A stretch of 64,000 nucleotides of DNA, taken from Trichothermofontia sichuanensis B231 (lineage in GTDB: Bacteria > Cyanobacteriota > Cyanobacteriia > B231). This document shows positions 45,814 to 54,774 of the stretch, piece by piece. The stretch spans positions 3,863,741-3,927,740 of the forward strand of contig NZ_CP110848.1 in assembly GCF_026240635.1 (NCBI RefSeq), given 5' to 3'. The position numbers and the translations under genes were made by a program. Position 1 is the first letter of the stretch. Every line of letters begins with the position of its first letter. The notes below the pieces were generated by a model. The model saw nothing but the letters and a program-made list of their open reading frames with translations. It did not search any database and was not told where the DNA came from.

Positions 45814-46185
45814 TTAAAGATAAAGATCTTGGCTTGACTCGGACCCACGGGCGGCGGTAGATAGGTTCTCGGCTGGATGCTCGTAGGATTCTAAGCCATT
45901 GCCATGAACGGTACTCAGTTGCAGGCGCACATCGTCGATCGCCTCGTTCAACTGGGCAATTTTGACCTCTAGTGCCCGTCGTGCCGCTTCAATCTCCTGG
46001 GGAGTCGAAGGCATCAAATGGGATTTTTTGGCCTTATCGGCTTTACTGTCGGTTAACTTAACCGTTTCTGACGACTCCGAATGACTGATTCTGGCTGCTA
46101 ATACCGCACCGAGAATCCCACCGATCGTTCCACCGACGATCGCCCCTAACACAAACCCACCAGCAAAATGATTTTGTTGACTCAT
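45814..46185 (-). CDS. Small membrane-anchored conserved hypothetical protein
   Basis: About 123 residues from the ATG at 46183-46185 (MSQQNHFAGGFVLGAIVGGT). The longer frame upstream is not coding-like. One glycine-rich helix (GAIVGGTIGGILGAVLAARI) is followed by a charged linker and an amphipathic coiled-coil helix (EIEAARRALEVKIAQLNEAI). The layout resembles YtxH-like membrane proteins, but family membership cannot be confirmed. It is the gene after phoH on the same strand, about 140 bp away, and may be the last gene of that transcript. The GC-rich end is followed by a gap to the DUF928 gene with no other gene. Confidence 0.7.
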   Translation of the reverse strand: MSQQNHFAGGFVLGAIVGGTIGGILGAVLAARISHSESSETVKLTDSKADKAKKSHLMPSTPQEIEAARRALEVKIAQLNEAIDDVRLQLSTVHGNGLESYEHPAENLSTAARGSESSQDLYL

Positions 46186-46326
46186 GATGATGCGCTCTGC
46201 CCTTTCCTGCTGCGACTGCACGGGACGATCGTAGCGCATGGCCTCACCCGAATACCCTGGAGTTGCAGTTGTTCTTGCTAGCAGGGGGACGGAGGGGCTT
46301 GGTACTTCTGGGGCCATCAAGCGTGC

Positions 46327-47283
46327 CTATCGCGCTTCCTGCTGTTCATAGGCCGCAATAATCCGCTGCACCAAGGGATGACGAACCACATCTGCGTGGG
46401 TCAGCCGATGAAAGGCAATGCCTTCCACATTTTGTAAAATCTTGCAGGCCACCTCCAGGCCAGAGGGTTGATGGGGCAGCAAATCCGTTTGAGTGGTATC
46501 GCCGGTCACCACCATGCGGGAGCGAAAGCCCAGGCGCGTTAACGCCATTTTCATCTGGGCTGGCGTCGTATTTTGCGCTTCGTCGAGAATGATAAAGGAA
46601 TGATTTAGCGTCCGGCCCCGCATATAGGCCAGGGGAGCCACTTCGATAATCCCCCGCTCCATCAGGCTGGTAATTTTTTCTGGATCAGTTAACTCATATA
46701 ACGCATCGTACAGGGGGCGCAAATACGGATTAATCTTTTGCTGCAAGTCACCCGGTAGGAAACCCAGCTTTTCCCCTGCCTCCACGGCTGGCCGGGTGAG
46801 AATCAGCCGCTCATACTGGTTAGCCAGGAGAGCCTGAATTGCCAAGACCGCCGCCAGAAAAGTCTTTCCCGTTCCCGCCGGTCCTGTACAAAAGACAAGA
46901 TCACAGGTCCGCATCGACTGCACATACTGCCGTTGCCGAAAGGTTTTCGCCCGGATTTCTTCCCCCCGTCGGGTACGCGCCAGCACATCCTGTCGCAGAT
47001 CCTTTAATTCATCCTGACGTTGCGTATCCAGGGCATGGCGACTTGTGAGAATATCTACACTGGAGACGCTAATTCCAGCTTGCCAGAGGTCGGCGAGGGA
47101 TCGCACCAGACGACTACAAAGATCAACCTGGTTCGCAGTCCCTGAAATCAATAACTCTTGTCCGCGTAAGACAACGTTAGCCCCCGTTTGTCGCGCTAGA
47201 AGTTTCAGGTTTTCCTCCCGATCGCCGGCTAGGGCGATCGCACTGGCCGCATTGGGTAGTTGAATCCGGTTGGTCTCAGCCAT
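46327..47283 (-). CDS. phoH: PhoH-family P-loop ATPase
   Basis: About 318 residues from the ATG at 47281-47283. Residues about 1-85 contain a small alpha/beta domain (ENLKLLARQTGANVVLRGQE). The PhoH ATPase follows with Walker A FCTGPAGTGKTFLA near 135, ILTRPAVEAGEKLGFLPGDL, Walker B FIILDEAQNTTPAQMKMALT and MVVTGDTTQTDLLP. PhoH (PhoL/YbeZ) proteins are RNA-linked ATPases that cooperate with YbeY and ribosome or rRNA-quality factors. Its start lies two bases after the stop of the KH-domain gene, so translation is coupled. The rpsP-KH-phoH order supports a role in ribosome or RNA metabolism, not phosphate starvation. Confidence 0.93.
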   Translation of the reverse strand: MAETNRIQLPNAASAIALAGDREENLKLLARQTGANVVLRGQELLISGTANQVDLCSRLVRSLADLWQAGISVSSVDILTSRHALDTQRQDELKDLRQDVLARTRRGEEIRAKTFRQRQYVQSMRTCDLVFCTGPAGTGKTFLAAVLAIQALLANQYERLILTRPAVEAGEKLGFLPGDLQQKINPYLRPLYDALYELTDPEKITSLMERGIIEVAPLAYMRGRTLNHSFIILDEAQNTTPAQMKMALTRLGFRSRMVVTGDTTQTDLLPHQPSGLEVACKILQNVEGIAFHRLTHADVVRHPLVQRIIAAYEQQEAR

Positions 47284-47285
47284 GC

Positions 47286-47699
47286 TCAACGGGGGCGCGA
47301 ACTGGCATCAGAGGTAGACCGAGGCCGTCGGCTGGGAAGACGCCGGCGTTCTCCTTTCGTAACCGGCTCAGCAACGGACACAGCCCCATCTTCACTGCCA
47401 TGTCCGTGCCCAAAGACTTCCAGATACAGGGTATGACCTGCCGCCTGCGCGACCGCCGTCAGTACCGTGCGAATTGCTTGTAAATTCCGGCCTCCCCGCC
47501 CAAAGGCACGACCCTTATCTTCGCCTTCAAAAGCAACCCGTAACCAAACCCGCGATCGGTTGGAGATTTCACAATCCACCCGGAGAGAATCGGGTGAGTC
47601 CAAAAGGGGTTCGGCCAGAAAACGCAGGAGACTGACGTAATCTGGGGACGCAGCAGGGTCAGCCAGAGGGGGGACTGATTCAGGCACGGACTTGTTCAA
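47286..47699 (-). CDS. khpA: KH-domain RNA-binding protein (KhpA type)
   Basis: A 137-residue protein. The central 80 residues are a KH domain with [20 protein letters not shown] at the start and the GxxG RNA-binding loop in [20 protein letters not shown]. The C-terminal tail is basic and arginine/serine-rich ([20 protein letters not shown]). The reading frame starts with a TTG at 47699 that overlaps the rpsP end by 20 bp; a GTG at 47687 is an alternative. KhpA-like proteins are small RNA chaperones that follow rpsP in many bacteria. The length is greater than the 75-80 residues of Firmicutes KhpA because of the flanking tails. Confidence 0.88.
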   Translation of the reverse strand: MNKSVPESVPPLADPAASPDYVSLLRFLAEPLLDSPDSLRVDCEISNRSRVWLRVAFEGEDKGRAFGRGGRNLQAIRTVLTAVAQAAGHTLYLEVFGHGHGSEDGAVSVAEPVTKGERRRLPSRRPRSTSDASSRPR

Positions 47700-47928
47700 A
47701 AACGTTGGCTTTAGCCAGAATACTACGAACGGTTTCGGTCGGCTGTGCCCCTTCTTTCAACCGTTTGACGATCGCGGGGATGTCCAGCTTGGTTTCATTA
47801 GTGCGGGGATTATAAAAGCCCAACTCTTCTAGGGGACGACCATCCCGACGGCTCGTCGCGTGGACGGCCACAATCCGATAGCTGGCCTCGCGCTTTTTGC
47901 CCAGTCGCTTCAGTCGGAGTTTAACCAT
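47680..47928 (-). CDS. rpsP: 30S ribosomal protein bS16
   Basis: 82 residues with the unmistakable bS16 pattern: [40 protein letters not shown] and [19 protein letters not shown]. It is a small-subunit ribosomal protein needed for 30S assembly. It is the first gene of the rpsP-KH-phoH transcript. The upstream region contains a 13-bp tandem repeat array. No ffh gene is attached upstream in this window. Confidence 0.97.
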   Translation of the reverse strand: MVKLRLKRLGKKREASYRIVAVHATSRRDGRPLEELGFYNPRTNETKLDIPAIVKRLKEGAQPTETVRSILAKANVFEQVRA

Positions 47929-48036
47929 ATCAGCACATGCTTGAGTTCCATACAGATATTCTAGGCTAGCAGGTATTCGAGCAGTTCGATCGCTTTTTCA
48001 GGTCAATCAGGTCGATCGTTTTGGGCCAGTCGTTGG

Positions 48037-48086
48037 CAGCAATTTGGGGCAGCAATTTGGGGCAGCAATTTGGGGCAGCAATTTGG
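48037..48086. repeat. 13-bp tandem repeat array
   Basis: CAGCAATTTGGGG is repeated three times perfectly and a fourth time incompletely. It lies in the 332-bp gap between rpsP and the peptidoglycan-binding protein gene, divergent on both sides. The rest of the gap is not recognisable apart from likely promoters. The spacing and length do not fit CRISPR. It may vary in copy number between strains. Confidence 0.8.
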
Positions 48087-48260
48087 CAGCCGCGACCACC
48101 AGTTCTGGATGATCGGCTAACACGGGTATCACAACAAACCTGGTAGAATCCTGACAGAGACAGCAATTAATGTGTTTCTAATGGATGTGAGATGAGCCAG
48201 TGACCTGGGGGCGAAACTGCCTAACCTGCATCAACCCATTGTCACGCTGCGAGAGATGCT

Positions 48261-49472
48261 ATGCAATCACTGGTTAATTTGGGGGGGACAAGCGTCAGGA
48301 CCTCGACCCCACTAACATCCGCTCTGGCCCCAGTTACTTCGTCTTCGGTGTTAACGGGAAACAATTGGCCAACCTGGCTGCGTTCGCCGCGCTTGCTCCT
48401 CCAGTTGTTATCGTTGGCGATCGGGGGACTGCTCTTCAGCCTGGGTCCGGTTATCTCGCCAGTTCAGGCAGCCGGTAGCTCGGCGCTGCGCCAGGGCAGC
48501 AGTTGCAGTTCGGTGCGGCAGTTACAGGTCAACCTGAGCCGCGTCGGTGTCTACAATGGCCCGATTTCTGGCTACTTTGGTGCCCAAACAGAAGCGGCGG
48601 TGCGACGCTATCAGGCCACGCGGGGTCTCCAAGTTGATGGCATAGCGGGGCCAGCCACCCTCACAGCCTTGAACCGAGAAGTAAACGGTCTCGTGCCCGT
48701 GGTTCCGACTCCTGTCCCCACGACAACGGTGACGAGCCAGGCGATTGTGACGACGACACCCGTAGTGACGACGATGCCTGTGGTGACGACGACACCAATC
48801 GTGACCACGACGCCAGTCGCGGCACCCACCCCCATCATCGCGGCGACGTTGCGGCGCGGCGATCGCGGCCCCGCCGTCGAGCAACTCCAGCGCAGCCTCC
48901 GGGCAGTGGGGGCTTACAGTGGACCCATTACCGGGTATTTTGGCAATTTAACTGAAGATGCCGTCATTCGCTATCAGCGGCGGCGTGGCCTAACCGTCAG
49001 CGGCATTGCGGGTCCCACGACCCTCACGGCCCTAGCCAATGATCTCAATATGGTGGCGATCGGCTATCCCAATACGGGCGCACCCACCCTCGTCCCCGTT
49101 GTGCCCCCTGGCACCCAGATAGTCGCGACGACGCAGGTGGCCACCACCCACTACATCGCAACACCGGGCGTGACCACTCGTGTTGTCCCCCCACCCATTC
49201 CCGTCCAACCCCTGCCGGGACCTGCGAGCGTCTCCACGGGCACCGGCGCAACCTGGGCCACCTCGACCCCCGTCAGCTATGGCAGTGTTGGCGGGGAAGT
49301 GCGGGCCGTGCAGCTACAACTGCGCAACCTGGGGTTCTATCAAGGTCCCATTACCGGGTACTTTGGCCCGGAAACCCAGGCAGCCGTGTATCGGTACCAG
49401 CAATCACGCAATATCGAACCGACCGGTGTCATTGGCCCGACTACGCTCTCCCAACTCAGCCGCGAGATCTAA
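48261..49472 (+). CDS. Exported protein with three peptidoglycan-binding (PG_binding_1) domains
   Basis: A 403-residue protein. After about 35 polar residues there is a hydrophobic export segment (LLLQLLSLAIGGLLFSLGPV) ending near VQA-A. Three PG_binding_1 domains follow: residues about 75-150 (VRQLQVNLSRVGVYNGPISG, GIAGPATLTALN), about 205-270 (VEQLQRSLRAVGAYSGPITG, GIAGPTTLTALA) and about 340-403 (VQLQLRNLGFYQGPITGYFG, VIGPTTLSQLS). The first linker is a threonine-rich repeat of VTTTPV units, encoded by degenerate GACGACGACACC repeats. No catalytic domain is present, so it probably anchors to the cell wall without cutting it. There is a GAGAG ribosome site upstream. The array of binding domains plus Thr/Pro linkers suggests a structural or spacer role. 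Confidence 0.9.
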   Translation: MQSLVNLGGTSVRTSTPLTSALAPVTSSSVLTGNNWPTWLRSPRLLLQLLSLAIGGLLFSLGPVISPVQAAGSSALRQGSSCSSVRQLQVNLSRVGVYNGPISGYFGAQTEAAVRRYQATRGLQVDGIAGPATLTALNREVNGLVPVVPTPVPTTTVTSQAIVTTTPVVTTMPVVTTTPIVTTTPVAAPTPIIAATLRRGDRGPAVEQLQRSLRAVGAYSGPITGYFGNLTEDAVIRYQRRRGLTVSGIAGPTTLTALANDLNMVAIGYPNTGAPTLVPVVPPGTQIVATTQVATTHYIATPGVTTRVVPPPIPVQPLPGPASVSTGTGATWATSTPVSYGSVGGEVRAVQLQLRNLGFYQGPITGYFGPETQAAVYRYQQSRNIEPTGVIGPTTLSQLSREI

Positions 49473-49495
49473 GCCTAGGCCAAGCCTAGGCCAGC

Positions 49496-50656
49496 TTAAA
49501 CCCCAACGGGAGTCAAGGCTTGTGGGGGTTCCTGGGTTAGCTCCTGGATGATGGCTGCGACCGATTGTATTTCCTTGGCGCGTCCAGCATTGGCTCCCGA
49601 AAAGATCAGGCCGTTGACAACATCGCCCCGGCTGGCCCGATCGAGGGCCTGGAGAATGCAGTAGGTTTCCCGGCTGTCTCGCCATTTACAACTGTGGAGA
49701 CAATTAAAACAGCCCCCTTGGGGCCGCAGGACGCCCTGAATCGCCTTTTCTGCAAAGGGGTTGCGCAGTGCCCGTCCCGGTAGGCCCACGGGGCTGGGGA
49801 CCAGAACCACATCCTCTGGACTCGCCTGACGATGGAACTCTTTATAGGCAGGCGCTGCATCACACTCATGAGTAGTAATAAAACGGGTGCCCAGTTGCAC
49901 GCCCCTAGCGCCCAAGGCCAACATGGCCTCTAAATCTGCCCGGTCCCAAACGCCACCTGCTGCAATGACGGGAATGTCTGCCCCCACTTCCTCGCGCAAA
50001 TAGGCGACGAGGGCAGGAATCACCTGCTCGGCACTCAGGGCAGGATCCATAACTTCCGATTCCCTAGCTCCTAGGTGCCCACCCGCATAACGGGGACTCT
50101 CAACGACGATCGCATCCGGTAGCCGCTGGTACTGGCGTTCCCACTTGCGGCAAATCAATTGCGCCGCCCGCACACTGGAGACGATTGGCACCAGGGCAAC
50201 CTCTGGGTGATCTGCTGTATATTCTGGTAACCGCAGCGGTAATCCCGCCCCCGCAATGACTAAATTTACCCCGGCTGCCGCCGCTGTGCGCACCATTGTC
50301 TCGTGATCCCGGGTCGCCACCATTGAGTTAATGCCAATCACCCCCGTTGGGCTGAGGGTACGGGCCAAGCGCAACTCGTCGATCAAGGCCAACCGGTTGG
50401 CGGCAAAAAACGCTGTCTGAGGGTCCTTCCCCGGTCGCTGGGGGTCAAAATAAGGAGAATTCAGCCCCAACCCCGCCGTGGAGATAATGCCAATACCACC
50501 CGCATTCGCAACGGCTGCGGCCAGTCGGGCACCGGAGATCCGCACCCCCATGCCGCCCTGAACGATCGGATAACGCGCAACCTGCTGACCAATGCGCAGA
50601 GGTGTGAGTCCTTTCATCAAGTCCATCCGGTAATTGAACGATGTGAACAGCCCCAT
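49496..50656 (-). CDS. NAD(P)H-dependent flavin oxidoreductase / nitronate monooxygenase family
   Basis: 386 residues at the longest start; a second ATG at 50626 (MDLMKGLTPLRIGQQ) is likely used. The FMN-binding TIM barrel shows YPIVQGGMGVRISGARLAAA, GGIGIISTAGLG, GVIGINSMVA, VIAGAGLPL, ESPRYAGGHLG (with the family His), PVIAAGGVWDRADLEAMLAL and ARGVQLGTRFITTHEC. This matches the 2-nitropropane dioxygenase/FabK-like superfamily. A C-terminal CFNCLHSCKWRDSRETYCI segment carries several cysteines and may bind a metal or Fe-S cluster, which is not part of the core family. Substrate unknown: nitronates, enoyl-ACP or other. It is convergent with the PG-binding gene (23 bp between stops). Confidence 0.85.
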   Translation of the reverse strand: MGLFTSFNYRMDLMKGLTPLRIGQQVARYPIVQGGMGVRISGARLAAAVANAGGIGIISTAGLGLNSPYFDPQRPGKDPQTAFFAANRLALIDELRLARTLSPTGVIGINSMVATRDHETMVRTAAAAGVNLVIAGAGLPLRLPEYTADHPEVALVPIVSSVRAAQLICRKWERQYQRLPDAIVVESPRYAGGHLGARESEVMDPALSAEQVIPALVAYLREEVGADIPVIAAGGVWDRADLEAMLALGARGVQLGTRFITTHECDAAPAYKEFHRQASPEDVVLVPSPVGLPGRALRNPFAEKAIQGVLRPQGGCFNCLHSCKWRDSRETYCILQALDRASRGDVVNGLIFSGANAGRAKEIQSVAAIIQELTQEPPQALTPVGV

Positions 50657-51086
50657 CGACGGGGAAGATAGTTATCAACAGTTATCAACTGCATAACTAT
50701 CTGGCTATTATACTCTTAACGTTTTAAGTTGATTCTTTAGGAAAGTTTAGGTAGCTGTCGGTTTTCGCCACAAAACTTGAGGATTGTTCAGGGGAACGCT
50801 CAAGGAAATCTTAAGCATTGGGACGATGCTTCTGGAGAGACGCTGCGCGATTTTCCGGGGAAGACGCTGGGAAGACGCTGCGCGAACGGGGTCTCCTTGG
50901 CTGGCAGGAGTTGCTCTGTATAGAGGGAGAAATCGCTAAGATGGGTAAGCGGCTGGGGAGCGGGTATTCTCGGTAATCTTCACCCTTGAAACTCACTGAC
51001 ATCCCTGACGCGATGCTCCGGCAGAGACGCGGTGCGATCGCGATCGGGCCACTCATCCAGCGTGACAGGCTATAGGTAAAGTAGCG
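50657..51086. other. Gene-free stretch upstream of obg with short dispersed repeats
   Basis: Contains a repeated AACAGTTATC (50673-50690), then two to three copies of the GGAGACGCTGCGCGA motif family (about 50828-50890) and a related CGGCAGAGACGCGGTGCGATC near 51010-51030. Promoters for obg and for the divergent oxidoreductase must be here, but none is obvious. I see no gene. Confidence 0.5.
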
Positions 51087-52133
51087 ATGCAATTTATTGA
51101 TCAGGCTGAAATTGAGGTCCGGGCTGGAAAAGGGGGCGATGGAATTGTGGCCTTCCGTCGGGAGAAGTATGTCCCTGCGGGGGGGCCTGCCGGTGGCAAC
51201 GGCGGACGGGGGGGATCTGTGTGGATTAGGGCAACCGCCCATCTGCAAACCCTATTGGATTTTAAGTATGCTCGCACTTTTAAGGCGGAAGATGGCCAGC
51301 GGGGGGGGCCTAAGAATATGACGGGAGCCGCCGGGGCCGATCGCTGGATTGAGGTCCCCTGTGGCACGTTGATCTACGATGCGAAAACTGGGGAACTCTT
51401 GGGGGACCTGGTGCAGCCAGGGCAAACCCTGTGTGTGGCCCAGGGGGGGAAGGGGGGTCTGGGAAATGCCCATTTTCTTAGTAACAGCAACCGGGCGCCG
51501 GAACGTGCCCTGCCCGGTCTGCCGGGAGAGGTGCGGCAATTGCGGCTGGAATTAAAGCTCCTGGCTGAGGTGGGGATCATTGGCCTGCCGAATGCGGGCA
51601 AGTCCACGTTAATTTCGGTGCTCTCGGCAGCCCGCCCCAAAATTGCCGACTATCCCTTTACCACTTTGGTCCCTAACCTGGGGGTGGTGCGTAAACCCAC
51701 AGGGGATGGAACCGTGTTTGCCGATATTCCGGGGTTAATTGAAGGGGCACACTTGGGGGTGGGGCTGGGCCATGAATTTTTGCGCCATGTGGAGCGCACC
51801 CGTTTGCTGTTGCATCTGGTGGATGCCACCGGACCCGATCCGATCGCCGCCTATCACACCATCCAAGCCGAACTGCAAGCCTATGGGCGAGGTCTGGCCG
51901 AGCGCCCCCAGATTGTGGTGTTGAATAAGCTGGATGCGATCGGGCCGGACCAACTGATGCCTTTAGTTGAGCAGTTCCAGGCCGAACTCGGCCAGCCTAT
52001 TCTCCAAATTTCAGCCGCCACCGGTTTAGGATTAGAAACGTTGTTACAAGCGGTTTGGGATCACCTGGATGCGCCTGCGGAGATGCCACCGGATCTCAGT
52101 CCTCTGGCCAAAGCTGAGGTTGGCCAGTTATAG
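51087..52133 (+). CDS. obg: GTPase Obg/CgtA
   Basis: 348 residues. The glycine-rich Obg fold fills the first 158 residues ([47 protein letters not shown]). The G domain follows with G1 [12 protein letters not shown], switch [18 protein letters not shown] (VLNKLDAIG) and an SAATGLG G5 motif. It is a ribosome-associated GTPase acting in late 50S assembly and stress control. The C-terminal OCT domain of some relatives is lacking, as in many cyanobacteria. The last codons and stop (CAG TTA TAG) run into the left end of a family B repeat, so the original C-terminus may have been altered. Confidence 0.96.
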   Translation: MQFIDQAEIEVRAGKGGDGIVAFRREKYVPAGGPAGGNGGRGGSVWIRATAHLQTLLDFKYARTFKAEDGQRGGPKNMTGAAGADRWIEVPCGTLIYDAKTGELLGDLVQPGQTLCVAQGGKGGLGNAHFLSNSNRAPERALPGLPGEVRQLRLELKLLAEVGIIGLPNAGKSTLISVLSAARPKIADYPFTTLVPNLGVVRKPTGDGTVFADIPGLIEGAHLGVGLGHEFLRHVERTRLLLHLVDATGPDPIAAYHTIQAELQAYGRGLAERPQIVVLNKLDAIGPDQLMPLVEQFQAELGQPILQISAATGLGLETLLQAVWDHLDAPAEMPPDLSPLAKAEVGQL

Positions 52134-52235
52134 TCATTGCAATTTAGGCTGAAACAGCACCCTCACCCCCAGCCCCTCTCCCAGAGCGGGAGAGGGGAGC
52201 GAAGAACTGTATCGTTCTTATTTGGATTGACCATA
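52129..52235 (+). mobile_element. MITE-like repeat, family B copy 6, supplying the obg stop codon
   Basis: A complete 107-bp copy: begins TATAGTCATTGCAATTTAGG and ends TTTGGATTGACCATA, core CTCTCCCAGAGCGGGAGAGG. The TAG of the terminal TATAG is in frame as the stop of obg. Confidence 0.85.
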
Positions 52236-52276
52236 GAGTCATCATCGGTCTGATCACCCAGCGATTGGCCCCCAAT

Positions 52277-53857
52277 TCAAGCCCACACGAGGCCGACCCC
52301 ATCGCGTCGCCGATCGCCCACAGCGACTAAGGTGCCATCCGGTTGGCGGCTAATCGCATGAACGCCGCCAAAGAACATATTGGGGGCTTGCCAGGGGATG
52401 ACGCGGTCGCCCGCCGCTGTAGCTAAGCGCTGGATCGCATCGGCTCCGGGTAACCCAGGTTCCAGGTTTAAGACTTGATCTTCCCAGTGGATGCGGGGAC
52501 TGGCGATCGCTAATTCCAGGGGCATTCTAAAATCCAGGAGGTTCAGGATGACCTGTAAAATCGCTGTCCGAATCCGATTCGAGCCGCCGGACCCCAGAAC
52601 CAATGCCGGTTGGCCGTCCTTGAGGACGATCGTCGGAGCCATCATCGAGGCTAGGCGTTGATTAGGTTGCCAGGTGTGAAACCCATCGGGGTTGAGGTCT
52701 GCTTCGCCCAGCATATTGTTGACCATGATCCCGGTCTCTGGAATGAGGAAAGTGGACCCCTCACCATTGGAGGCGGTCAGACTAGCGGCATTGCCCTCAG
52801 CATCCATGACAGTAATGTGGGTGGTACTGCCCCATTTGTTCGTCGGGTGGATTGCCGCCAGGGTTGCCCTTAAGGCTGCTTGAGCCGGTTGGAGTGTGCT
52901 TGGGGCGCGGAAGGTGCTCAGGAGGGTTTGGGGATCGGCGCGGCTGTCGTAGCGATCGCGGCGGGCCACATTGGTTAATTGCATCACCTGCCGCAGGATT
53001 TGCAAGTATTCCTGACTGCCAAACGTCAAACGGGACAGATCGATCGCTTCCAAGACCTTCAAGGCAAAGCCAATCAGCAACCCGCCTGTGCTTGGCGGTG
53101 GATTCGTCAGCAGGGTATTGCCCCGATAGGTGAGGGTCAGGGGTTCGCGTTCGATCACCTGATAGGCCGCCAGATCCGCCTGGGTCAGGTGTCCGCCACC
53201 GTCTGCGCACGCAGCAATCAGCGCCTTGGCCCAATCGCCTGCGTAAAGGGGGCGATCGCCGCTTTTGACTACCTCCGCCAACGTCGTCGCGAAGGCGGGC
53301 ATCCGCAGGGTATCCCCTGCTTGCAGCCGCTGGCCCGTGGGGGCATAGATCTGCCGACCGGCTGGGGTGGCCGTCAGAATCGGTTCCAGAATTTGGAGGC
53401 AGTAGCTAGCGAAGCCTTGGATTGGGGTTCCATTCTGGGCATAGGCGATCGCCGGGGCCGCGATTTCAGCCAGGGGCAGGCGCCCCAGTTGCTGATGGAC
53501 GTGTAAGAGACCCTTGAGCACACCGGGGACGGCGATCGACCCCAGGCCCACATGGAACTGTTGCACCGCATCCCCAAAGTTCACCGTGACTGGATAGAAA
53601 TCCAGATCCGCCACAGGCCGTTTGCGTTGGGGCGTTTGGGTGAAGAAGTCAAAAAGAAGGTTGCGAGCCTCTGCCGTATGGGCCAAGAGAAAGCCCCCGC
53701 CTGCCAGGGAAATCAGGCCCGATTCCGTCACACAGGCCGCTAGGGCCGCCGCGATCGCCGCATCAAAAGCATTTCCGCCAGCCTGCAGGATCCTTAAGCC
53801 AGCTTCAGCCGTTTGGGGATGGCCGGCTGCAATGGCTCCTCGTTGCCGCTGCTCCAT
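52277..53857 (-). CDS. ggt: Gamma-glutamyltransferase family protein
   Basis: 526 residues of the Ntn-hydrolase gamma-glutamyltransferase family. The large-subunit half contains AGGNAFDAAIAAALAACVTE and LAGGGFLL, and the small-subunit start is the nucleophile Thr345 in KWGSTTHITVMDAEGNA. The PPPSTGG loop at 253-259 and MVNNMLGEADLNP, RLASMMAPTIV and LGSGGSNRIRTAI that line the site are also present. It is made as one chain and cut just before Thr345. Usually it hydrolyses or transfers the gamma-glutamyl group of glutathione. No signal peptide is visible, so it may be cytoplasmic, which is unusual for classical GGT. The region that should hold the substrate-binding Arg (about 70-110) is diverged, so glutathione specificity is not certain. 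Confidence 0.88.
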   Translation of the reverse strand: MEQRQRGAIAAGHPQTAEAGLRILQAGGNAFDAAIAAALAACVTESGLISLAGGGFLLAHTAEARNLLFDFFTQTPQRKRPVADLDFYPVTVNFGDAVQQFHVGLGSIAVPGVLKGLLHVHQQLGRLPLAEIAAPAIAYAQNGTPIQGFASYCLQILEPILTATPAGRQIYAPTGQRLQAGDTLRMPAFATTLAEVVKSGDRPLYAGDWAKALIAACADGGGHLTQADLAAYQVIEREPLTLTYRGNTLLTNPPPSTGGLLIGFALKVLEAIDLSRLTFGSQEYLQILRQVMQLTNVARRDRYDSRADPQTLLSTFRAPSTLQPAQAALRATLAAIHPTNKWGSTTHITVMDAEGNAASLTASNGEGSTFLIPETGIMVNNMLGEADLNPDGFHTWQPNQRLASMMAPTIVLKDGQPALVLGSGGSNRIRTAILQVILNLLDFRMPLELAIASPRIHWEDQVLNLEPGLPGADAIQRLATAAGDRVIPWQAPNMFFGGVHAISRQPDGTLVAVGDRRRDGVGLVWA

Positions 53858-54048
53858 AGGATTCCCTCTCCCTCATCGAAAACACCCCACCCGCATCGCC
53901 TCCAGCATCGTAGGTAATAATAGTTGAGACATGCCGGTTTGTTCGTCATGTCCAGATGACCTGGCCCGCTAAGCTGGCCTGCTAAGCTGGCCCGCTAACC
54001 TGTCTAGATGACCTGTTGTTTGGCTGCCACGGCCACACGTAACTCTCC

Positions 54049-54774
54049 ATGCTAGATCACCTGTTAGAGCTATCACCCAGTGTTGGGTTAGATACCCTGC
54101 TGCTGCTGCCAGTGCTGATTGCCCTGGAAGCTGTCCTTTCGGCAGATAATGCGATCGCCCTAGCGGCCCTCGCCCAAGGGCTAGAGAATCCTGCCCTGCA
54201 ACGGAAGGCCCTGAACCTAGGGCTAGTTGCTGCCCTGCTTCTCCGCATTATTCTGATTCTGACGGCAACCTGGGTGATCGGTTATTGGCAATTTGAGCTG
54301 ATGGGGGCGGCCTATTTGCTGTGGTTGGTGTTCCAGTATTTCACCTCCGAGGACGGTGATGAGGAGCACCCCCATCATGGTCCCCGTTTTACCAGCCTCT
54401 GGCAGGCCATTCCCATGATTGCCTTGACTGATTTGGCGTTCTCCCTAGATAGTGTGACTACGGCGATCGCCCTCTCCCAGGAGCGGTGGCTGGTGATTCT
54501 GGGCGGCGTGATTGGCGTTGTCACGTTGCGATTTATGGCGGGCCTCTTTATTCGCTGGTTGGATGAATTTGTCCACCTGGAAGATGCCGGCTTTATCACG
54601 GTCGGCTTCGTAGGTGTCCGGCTCTTGCTCAAGGTCATTAACGATAGTCTGGTTCCGCCCCAATGGCTGATGGTGGTCCTGATTGCGCTAGTCTTTGCCT
54701 GGGGGTTTTCGCGGCGCACACGGACGGAAGCAGGGGTTAAGAGTAATGGGGCCAGGGTTGGGGGTGGGGAATAA
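54049..54774 (+). CDS. TerC-family integral membrane protein
   Basis: 241 residues with about seven hydrophobic helices. It carries the two TerC signature segments, LEAVLSADNAIALAALAQGL near residues 28-47 and LTDLAFSLDSVTTAIALSQE near 125-145, each with aspartates inside the membrane. An acidic/His loop EDGDEEHPHHGPRF lies between. TerC/Alx proteins are thought to export manganese or load metal in membrane proteins; in plastids and cyanobacteria a homologue supports thylakoid protein insertion. It starts 14 bp after AACTCTCC with a weak ribosome site. It stands alone between ggt (divergent) and menF. The C-terminus ends in a G/R-rich tail (GARVGGGE). Confidence 0.88.
   Translation: MLDHLLELSPSVGLDTLLLLPVLIALEAVLSADNAIALAALAQGLENPALQRKALNLGLVAALLLRIILILTATWVIGYWQFELMGAAYLLWLVFQYFTSEDGDEEHPHHGPRFTSLWQAIPMIALTDLAFSLDSVTTAIALSQERWLVILGGVIGVVTLRFMAGLFIRWLDEFVHLEDAGFITVGFVGVRLLLKVINDSLVPPQWLMVVLIALVFAWGFSRRTRTEAGVKSNGARVGGGE

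Noticed and set aside
48037-48086. CRISPR-like array
   Set aside because: Units are 13 bp and directly adjacent without spacers, so it is a simple tandem repeat. The repeats in menD are also in-frame simple repeats.
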